Positions 7,330 through 14,700 of a stretch of DNA of 64,000 nt are shown here, piece by piece. This stretch comes from Gemmatimonadota bacterium (GTDB taxonomy: Bacteria > Gemmatimonadota > Gemmatimonadetes > Longimicrobiales > Gaopeijiaceae). The position numbers and the translations under genes were made by a program. The notes below the pieces were generated by a model. It was given only the letters and a program-made list of their open reading frames with translations. It had not been told where the DNA came from and made no database searches. The first letter of the stretch is position 1. Each line of letters begins with the position of its first letter. The stretch lies in contig JAUIEJ010000012.1 of assembly GCA_030428885.1 (NCBI GenBank), forward strand, positions 1 to 64,000, given 5' to 3'.

Positions 7330-9959
7330 TGCTGCACCGCCTCATGCGCCGCCTGTTCCTTCCGGCGGCGTTCCGGGAGCGCCACGGGGCGGCCATGGAG
7401 GCGGTGTGGCGGGAGGCCCTGGCGAGCCGGACGACGCCTGGGGCGCGCCTCCGCCTGTGGATGGCCGAGGCGGCGGACCTGGCCCGGACGGGCCTGCGCT
7501 TGCGCCGGGAGCGGCGGCGCCACGGACACGCCTTCGTGGCGAGACGACGAACGACGACGAGGGGAGGGGGAACCATGCAGGGGTGGATCGACGACGGGGT
7601 GCACGCGGTCCGGGCGCTGGCCCGGCGACCGACGTTCACGGCCTTCGCCGTGATCACGGTGGCCCTGGGCATCGGGGCGGTGACCGCCATCTATTCGACG
7701 CTGGACGCGGTGGTGCTGAACCCCGTGCCGTACGACAACGCCGACCGCATGGTCACCCTCATGCGGCCCATCGGAACCTCCGGGGCCATGCGCTCGCCCG
7801 CCTCGGAGCAGGTGGAGGCGTGGGCCGCCATGGACGACGTGTTCGAGGCGGTGGAGCAGTCGGCGCTGAGCACCATGACCCTCACCGGGTCGGGGGAACC
7901 GGCGCTGCTGGACGTGGCCCTGGTCCGCCCCAGTTGGCATGCGTTCACGGGACGCCTCCCCTTCCTGGGTCGGGCATTCACCGAGGAGGAGATGAGCGCC
8001 GACGCCCGGGTGGTCCTCCTGGGTCACGCCCTGTGGCGGTCGCGGTTCGGCGGAGACCCCGCCGTCGTGGGGCGGACCGTGGATCTCGACGGCGAGGCGT
8101 GGGAAGTGGTGGGGGTCATGCCCCGTCGCTCGCCGGTGGTCCACTTCGGGATCCAGGAGGTGGACCTCTGGCGGCCCCTGCCCCCGGGTCCCGTCCAGAG
8201 TCCCCCGGTGGGCGTGCTCCGGGAGGGGGTGAGCCTGGAATCCGCGCTGGAGCGTCTCGAGGCGCCGGTGCTGCTCGGCGACGGTACGGAGGCGGTGGGA
8301 ACGGGGCGGGGGGTCGTGGCCTCCCTGGCCGACCGCATGCGCGACACGGTGACGATCCTCATGGTGGCGGTGGTGGCCCTCCTGCTCATCGCCTGCGTCA
8401 ACGTCTCCAACCTGCTCCTGGGGCGGGCCGAGGGGCGCCGCCGGGAGACGGCGGTGCGGTCGGCGCTGGGGGGAGGTCGGGGTCGCCTGGCCCGGCAGAT
8501 GATGACCGAGGGTCTCGCTCTGGGACTCCTGGGGGGCGGGGTCGGCGTGGCCCTGACCCTGGGGGGACTCCGGGTCGTCCACGCCCTCCGGCCGCCCGAC
8601 CTCACGACCCTGGACGCCGTCTCGGTGAACGGGGGGGTTCTGGTGTTCGCCTTCGGGGTGACCCTGGCGGCGAGTCTCCTCTTCAGTCTGGTGCCCGTGG
8701 TGCACGCGTCGCGTCAGGCGGCCGCCGACGCCCTTCGGGCCGGGGCCCGCTCGGTGGGATCCGGCGCGTTGGGGGCCCGCTTCCGGTGGGTCCTGGTGAG
8801 CGCCGAGGTGGCCCTCTCCTTCGCGCTCCTTGTGGGGTCGATCCTGGTCCTGGGCTCCCTCCGGGGCCTGCTCCACCAGGATCCGGGATTCGATGCGGGC
8901 CGGGTGGCCGTCCTGGAGGTGGACCTGCCCCGGTGGCGCTACGACTCCGTGGACGAGCGGGTGACCGTGCTGGACGACCTCCAGGAGCGGCTCGCGGCGG
9001 TGCCGGGGGTGGACGACGTGGCCCGGGGCGTGGGCATGCCCGGCGCAGCCGGCGTGACCTTCGGTACGGTGGAGGTCGCGGGCGCCGAACCGGTGGACGA
9101 GACGTTCACCTTCCACGGTCCGCCGGTGGGCCCCGGGTACTTCGAGGCCCTGGGCCAGCCCATGCTCCGGGGGCGGGGCTTCACGGCCGCCGAGATCGCC
9201 GACCCCGAGGCGGAGGTGGTGGTGCTGGGCGAGGGGGCGGCCCGGCGGTTCTTCGGCGACGACGCCGAGGTGGTGGGTCGGCGGATCCGCATCGGCGGCG
9301 GCGACAGTTGGCAGACGGTGGTGGGCGTGACCGTGGACGTACCCATGACCGGGCTCGCCACCACCGACCGCCGCTTCCAGATGTACTGGCCCAACCGGCC
9401 CCTCTACTCGACGGGGGCGAGCTTCTTCGTTCGTGTGGCCCCGGGGCGCGATCCCGCGGCGATCCTCCCCGAGGCGCGGCAGATCGTGCGGGAGCACGCC
9501 GGGGCCGCCCACATCGGTGAAGCGCGTCCCCTGGACGACGTGCTGGCCTCGACGGTGGGGCGGGAGCGCTTCGCCACGACTCTGCTGACGGCCTTCGCCG
9601 CGTTGGCCCTGGTCCTGGCCGCGGTGGGGTTGTACGGCGTGGTCAGCCAGCTCGTGGGGCAACGCACCCGGGAGATCGGCATCCGCATGGCCCTGGGGGC
9701 CGACGGACTGCGGGTGGGGCGGGGGGTGCTGCTCCGGGGCCTGGGGGCCACGGGGCTGGGATTGGCGGTGGGGGCGGTGGTGGCCGGGGTGGGGCTCCAG
9801 GCGCTGTCGAGCCGCATCTTCGGTCTCGACGGGGGAGCCCGCCCCGGGGCGTTCGTGGCCGCGGCGGTGGTCCTGACGTCGGTGGCGGTGGCGGCCTCGT
9901 GGGTGCCCACCCGGCGTGCGGTGCGGGTCGATCCCACCACGGCCATGCGCATCGACTGA
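7329..9959 (+). CDS. ADOP-type duplicated FtsX/MacB permease
   Basis: An 876-residue inner-membrane ABC permease lacking its own ATPase, matching the acidobacterial duplicated orphan permease family. After an ~80-residue cytoplasmic N-terminal extension come a first membrane helix (FAVITVALGIGAVTAIYS), a MacB-type periplasmic core domain with FTEEE and VVLLGHALWRSRFGGDP, an FtsX bundle (about 340-450), a second periplasmic core, and a final FtsX bundle with TREIGIRMALGA (about 760-870). These proteins are thought to act as efflux or lipoprotein-transport permeases. No ATP-binding subunit is encoded nearby. The ATG at 7329 overlaps the padR stop; a GTG at 7326 is possible. Confidence 0.9.
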   Translation: MLHRLMRRLFLPAAFRERHGAAMEAVWREALASRTTPGARLRLWMAEAADLARTGLRLRRERRRHGHAFVARRRTTTRGGGTMQGWIDDGVHAVRALARRPTFTAFAVITVALGIGAVTAIYSTLDAVVLNPVPYDNADRMVTLMRPIGTSGAMRSPASEQVEAWAAMDDVFEAVEQSALSTMTLTGSGEPALLDVALVRPSWHAFTGRLPFLGRAFTEEEMSADARVVLLGHALWRSRFGGDPAVVGRTVDLDGEAWEVVGVMPRRSPVVHFGIQEVDLWRPLPPGPVQSPPVGVLREGVSLESALERLEAPVLLGDGTEAVGTGRGVVASLADRMRDTVTILMVAVVALLLIACVNVSNLLLGRAEGRRRETAVRSALGGGRGRLARQMMTEGLALGLLGGGVGVALTLGGLRVVHALRPPDLTTLDAVSVNGGVLVFAFGVTLAASLLFSLVPVVHASRQAAADALRAGARSVGSGALGARFRWVLVSAEVALSFALLVGSILVLGSLRGLLHQDPGFDAGRVAVLEVDLPRWRYDSVDERVTVLDDLQERLAAVPGVDDVARGVGMPGAAGVTFGTVEVAGAEPVDETFTFHGPPVGPGYFEALGQPMLRGRGFTAAEIADPEAEVVVLGEGAARRFFGDDAEVVGRRIRIGGGDSWQTVVGVTVDVPMTGLATTDRRFQMYWPNRPLYSTGASFFVRVAPGRDPAAILPEARQIVREHAGAAHIGEARPLDDVLASTVGRERFATTLLTAFAALALVLAAVGLYGVVSQLVGQRTREIGIRMALGADGLRVGRGVLLRGLGATGLGLAVGAVVAGVGLQALSSRIFGLDGGARPGAFVAAAVVLTSVAVAASWVPTRRAVRVDPTTAMRID

Positions 9960-10123
9960 GGCGGCGGGAACCCGGCGCGCCCCTTTCGGGCTTGGACCGG
10001 AAACGCCTTGTCGCACTTCGACCGGTTCCGCCGCAACGGGAAGAGAAGGACGACGAAGGCCCGGAACGGAGAACCGACGATGATCAGCCGAGACGAAGGC
10101 GTAGATTTCCTGTGATGGACCGG

Positions 10124-10156
10124 CACGCGCCGGGGGGCTCGACCTCCCGGCGCGTG
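10124..10156. terminator. Bidirectional terminator-like hairpin between convergent genes
   Basis: CACGCGCCGGGGGG (10124-10137) pairs with CCTCCCGGCGCGTG (10143-10156) around a five-base loop, giving 14 pairs including one G-U. It sits between the ends of the permease (plus) and the second hydrolase (minus). No T-run follows on either strand, so it may need Rho or act only as a 3' stabiliser. The rest of the 209-base gap (9960-10168) shows no gene. Confidence 0.5.
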
Positions 10157-10168
10157 GCGCATCGCGGG

Positions 10169-11017
10169 CTACGCCGGAACGGGCTCCCGCCGTGCGGCCC
10201 CGAACCGCCGAGCCCACCGGCGGACGTCGGAAAGGAACACCTCCTGGTGTTCCAGCCCCGTGACCATGTGGGTGCTCTCGGGGATGTAGCGGATCTCGGA
10301 GCGGCGTCCCAGATCGAGTTCGGGAAACGCCTCGGCGTGCTGCTCGGCGTAGTTGTAGTCCTCCAGACCGTCGGTGAAGAGGAAGTACAACGCCACACCC
10401 CGGTCCAGGAGGGAGCCCAGACCGTCGCCCACCACCTCCTGCGGCGGGATGATCCTGCGGTATTCCGGCTTGACGAACTGCTCCTCGTCCCGCTCCTCCT
10501 CGGCGTCCGGAGCCACCCGGACCTTGATGGAGTGGGCCCAGGCCCGGGGGTCCACCAGCTTGGGGAGGTAGCGTCGCCGGTAGTAGCCGGGGGTGCGGTA
10601 GCAGAAGGCGTCGATCTGCCACAGGCCCACCACCCGCTGGTCTTCCAGCGACGTGAAGAACGCTCCGTCGGCGCCGGAGCAGAGGCCCCCCACCACGAAC
10701 GACGACGCCCCGGTGGTGGCGGTGAGGTAGTCCATGGCCTCCCGCGTCTCGGTGACGAACCGCTCCTCCACCGGGATGGCGTCCTTCCGCACTTCCGAGT
10801 CTCCCACGCCCGAGAAGTCGAAGCGCAGGGTCGTGAAGCCTTCCTGGGCCAGGGTCCGGGCGAGGCGGACGTACAGCCGGCTCGCGCCCACCCGGTGCAG
10901 GATTCCCGAGTTCAGGATGACGAAGGCCGGCGCGTCGGGAAGGGCCACCTCGGGGTCGGGCTGGGTGAGGATCCCCACCAGATTGGCCGGGCCGAAGACC
11001 AGGGCGCGTTCTCTCAT
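10169..11017 (-). CDS. Alpha/beta hydrolase, PKS-operon associated
   Basis: A 282-residue alpha/beta-hydrolase-fold protein of unknown substrate. It has the early strand/oxyanion region FVILNSGILHRVGASRLYV, LRFDFSGVGDSE, a nucleophile-elbow-like GGLCSGADGA, and a late histidine in PESTHMVTGLEHQ. The elbow carries Cys-Ser where G-x-S-x-G is usual, so the nucleophile is ambiguous. It resembles the hydrolases that accompany exosortase and acyl-ligase clusters. Its ATG overlaps the preceding hydrolase stop by four bases, making it the last gene of the PKS operon. A role in releasing or trimming the polyketide chain is inference from context. Confidence 0.75.
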   Translation of the reverse strand: MRERALVFGPANLVGILTQPDPEVALPDAPAFVILNSGILHRVGASRLYVRLARTLAQEGFTTLRFDFSGVGDSEVRKDAIPVEERFVTETREAMDYLTATTGASSFVVGGLCSGADGAFFTSLEDQRVVGLWQIDAFCYRTPGYYRRRYLPKLVDPRAWAHSIKVRVAPDAEEERDEEQFVKPEYRRIIPPQEVVGDGLGSLLDRGVALYFLFTDGLEDYNYAEQHAEAFPELDLGRRSEIRYIPESTHMVTGLEHQEVFLSDVRRWARRFGAARREPVPA

Positions 11018-11778
11018 GATTCGTTCCGAAGCCGGTCCACGATGGCTTTGATGATGTCCTGGGGAATCAGGGCGTCGCCGAAGGGGTCCACCTCGGACCA
11101 GCTTCCCGGCGACGGAACCACGTCCAGGGTGACCCGGTCCCCGCGCCCCTCCAGCGTCGCCTTCAGGGCGGCCACGTCGGGAGAGTCATCGGCCACGATG
11201 ATGCTGGTCCGGAGAGCCTCGCCCTCGGCCAGATCGGCGCGCAGATCCACCGTGGCCAGGGCGGCGCGGAGCTCGGCGGTGAACGGGTACCCCTCGATTC
11301 CGACGGTGCCTTCGACGCCACCGCCGGGCAACACCTCATCCAGATAGTCCTGTCCCGACACCACGGGGTCCCACAGGACCATGTGCCCCACCTCGTCCCG
11401 CTCACGGGCGGCCAGCGCCGCCAGGGCCGCCCCCCAGCGCAGGCCCACCACGTCGAACGAGTCGACCCCGGCGGTGTCCAGCAGCTCGTCCATGGCCCAG
11501 TCCACGTCGTCGACCCACTCGTCGAACGACGCCTCCACGCCCTCGCCGGCCGAGTCGCCGGTGCAGGCGTAATCGAAGCGGAACACGTGGAAGCCCGAGC
11601 GGTTGAGAAGCTGGTTCAACTGCCGGAAGGCCCGGTGCGCCCGGAGGTATTCCGGCCCCACCGGATAGCAGAGGAGCACCGCCCGCTCTTCCGTCGCCAC
11701 CCCGCCGGGGGTGGATCGGCCCCGGGTGAAGAGTCCGAAGAGAGGGCGCTCGGAGCGTCCGAAGTAGAAGGGGTTCAC
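11014..11778 (-). CDS. Alpha/beta hydrolase (thioesterase-like), PKS-operon associated
   Basis: A 254-residue alpha/beta hydrolase that sits directly after the PKS gene, starting at GTG 11778 and overlapping the PKS stop by four bases (GTGA). It shows CYPVGPEYLRAHRAFRQL, VFRFDYACTGDSAGE and DVVGLRWGAALAALAA. The nucleophile elbow reads G-L-R-W-G, so the usual catalytic serine is replaced by Arg. No H-containing closing motif is obvious either. It is related to the downstream hydrolase, suggesting an old duplication in which this copy may be a partner or structural subunit. It could also be a chain-length or product-binding factor; the sequence does not decide. Confidence 0.7.
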   Translation of the reverse strand: MNPFYFGRSERPLFGLFTRGRSTPGGVATEERAVLLCYPVGPEYLRAHRAFRQLNQLLNRSGFHVFRFDYACTGDSAGEGVEASFDEWVDDVDWAMDELLDTAGVDSFDVVGLRWGAALAALAARERDEVGHMVLWDPVVSGQDYLDEVLPGGGVEGTVGIEGYPFTAELRAALATVDLRADLAEGEALRTSIIVADDSPDVAALKATLEGRGDRVTLDVVPSPGSWSEVDPFGDALIPQDIIKAIVDRLRNES

Positions 11779-14700
11779 GACCGATCGACCTCCGCGGCCA
11801 ACTGCTCCAGGGTCTGGAGCGTCAGGGCGTTGGCCTCCAGCCGCACGCCCGTGGCCTTGTGGATGCGGGAGAGCACCCGGATCCCTACCAGGGAGTGCCC
11901 GCCGGCGTCCAGGAAGTTGTCGTGGATGCCCACGCGCTCCAGGCCCAGGAGTTCGCTCCAGATCTCGGCGATGGCGGTCTCGGTGGGGGTCCGGGGGGCC
12001 ACGAAGGTGTCGGTGGCGGCGAAGGGGTCCCGGAGCTGGTCCGTGGCCACCTCGCCGTCGGCGGTCCGGGGCAGCCCCACCATCTCCACGAAGTTCTGGG
12101 GCACCGCCTTCCGGTCCATGGCCTTCCGCATGAACCGGCGCAGCTCGCTCACCGTGGCCTGCATGCCCGGATGGTACACCACGAACGCGACCCGGCGATT
12201 GGGGCCGTCGGCTTCGTCTTCCGAACCCAGCACCGCGGCTTCCGCCACGGCCTCGTGGGCCTCCAGGACGGCGGCCACCTCGGGCAGGAGCACCCGACGG
12301 GGCCCGGCCGGGGCGGCCCCCCGACTGCGGGGCGCCGGCGCCCGGCCCACCTCGTCCTGGAGCACCTCCAGGGGGCGGGGGACCACCACCAGGTGCGGGG
12401 CTCCCGGGCGGGCCAGGATGCGGCGGAAGAGTTCGGCGCCCTCGGCGGGGTCGATGGCGTGGCGCAGCCAGTCGGGCTCGTCGGAGCCCGGGCCCGAGTC
12501 GGCGAGGGCGTCGCGGTCGACCCGCATCATGCTGAACTCGTCCACTTCGGCCAGCACGGCGCCCGATTCGTCGTAGACCGTGACGTCGAACGACGCCAGC
12601 AGGCCCTCGGCGTCGGCGTCCCGCAGCCGGATGTGGCTGGTGAGGGCCGAACCCAGGGCGCCCCGGAGGCGCACCTCGCCGTATCCGGCGGGAATGAGGA
12701 AATGGGCGGCGGGGTCGATCCCCGGGACCAGGTCGGGGGCGCCGGCGGTGGCCATGTCCAGGAGGGCCGGGTGCAGGCGGGACTCGGCGAGGTCGGCGAG
12801 GAAGGGTTCGGGGAGGCGCTGGGCCAGGAGCGCTTCGCCGTTGGAGAGGGCCGCCCCCACCACGTTGCCCCAGCGGGGGCCGAAATCCATGACCGGGTGT
12901 TCGGGTCGGGGGGTCGGGTCGGGCCGGCCCACTCGGGCGAGAACCTGATCGAGGGACTCCCGACGGCCTGCCTGCCGGGTGTCTCCGATCCGGGCGGTGG
13001 CGTGGTCGGTCCAGCCGTGCTCGCCCCGGCTTCGACCCCGGACCCGGACGGTCCACCCTTCGCCCCGGGGCTCCAGGAGAACCTCGAGCTCCCGCACCTC
13101 GTCCCGGGCGACCCGGAAGGGCCGCAGGAACGTGAGGTCCCGGATCACCCGGTCCGGGCCGCCGTCCACCACCTCGGTGGCCGCCTCGATGAGGGCCACG
13201 TATCCCGATCCGGGGAGGATCCGCTCACCGGCTCGTGTGCGATGCTCGTCGAGCATCCAGTGGCGGCCCCATTCGAACTCCATGCGCACGGCCACGCCGC
13301 CGTCGGGCCGGGTCACCCGGCGGTGGAAGAGGGGGTGATCGAGGGGGTCGCCTTCGGGTCCGTCGCCGGCCTCGGGGCCGTAGTGGGCCGAATCGGCCAA
13401 CTCGGCGGCCATGCCCACGTCGCGCCAGGCGCCCCACGCCAGGGAGACGGTGCGCCGACCCGTCTCGTGCTCCCGGGCCCGTGCGAAGACGTCGAGCCAG
13501 GCGTTGGCCGCCGCGTAGTCGATCTGCCCCGCGGCCCCCAGCACGGCGCTCACCGACGAGAAGACCACGAAGAGCGAGGGGTCGAGGTCGGCCACGGCGG
13601 CCTCCAGCGCCCGGGCCCCTGCCACCTTGGGGTCGAGAACGGCCCGGACCTGATCGACGGTGCGGCCCAACAGGGGGCCGTCGTCCAGGACGCCGGCGGC
13701 GTGGACCACCACGTCGAGGCCGCCGAAGCGGGCGCGGGCGGCCTCCACCAGGGCCGAGGCGGCCGCCGGGTCGGTCACGTCGGCGGCCACGACCTCCACC
13801 GGCGAGCCCGCGGCCTCCAGCGCCTCCACTTCCCGGATGGCCCGGGCCGTCTTGTCGTCTTCGGCGGCGGCGGCCTTCACGGCGGGCCATTCGGACCGGG
13901 GCGGGAGCCCCGATCGGCCGGCCAGAACGAACCGCAGCGGCCGCCGGGCGGCCAGGCTCCGGGCCAGGGCGAGCCCCATGCCGCCGAGCCCTCCAGTGAC
14001 CAGCACCACGGCGCCGTCGTCGAGCCCGTCCACCGGCCCGGGGTCGGCCAGGGGCACGGGGGCCCATGCCAGCCCGAGCCGCTCCGAACCCCGGTAGCCC
14101 ACGAAGCGAGGCGCGTCGGTGGCCCGGATCTCGTCCACGAGGCGCGCCAGGGCGGCCCCTCGGGCTCCGGCGGCCCGGGGCAGGCGGCCGGCGTCCACCA
14201 GCCGGGTGGAGATGGAGGGCAGCTCCCGGGGCACCACCCGGACCGGACCCTGGAGAAGGGCGTGGTCGGGGTGGGCCGACTCACCCGAGACGCCCAGGGC
14301 CCCGGAGGCCACGGCCACGAACGCCAGGGCGTGCCCCGGGTGGGCTTCCTCCAGGGTGCGCACCAGGTGGAAGACCGGGAGGAAGACCCGGTCGGTGGGG
14401 TCGATGGGTTCGTCGTGGGTGGGCGCGAGGCACCAGGCGTGGACCACGGTGGCCGGAAGTCCGGGGCCGCCGTCGGAGGCGAGGTGGGCCCAGAGGCGCG
14501 TCCAGTCGTCGGCCGAGTGGGGCCGGAGGGTCGGGCCCTCGGGCCCGGTGCCGAACGCCGAACCGGTGGCCGCCACCGTCACGTCGGCGCCGGTGGCCGC
14601 CAGCCGGGCGGCCAGTTCGGCACCCGGGGAGCCGGGATCGGCCAGGACCAGGGTGGGGCCTGCCGGGGCGTCGGGAGACGGTGCGGCCGGCGGCAGGGGC

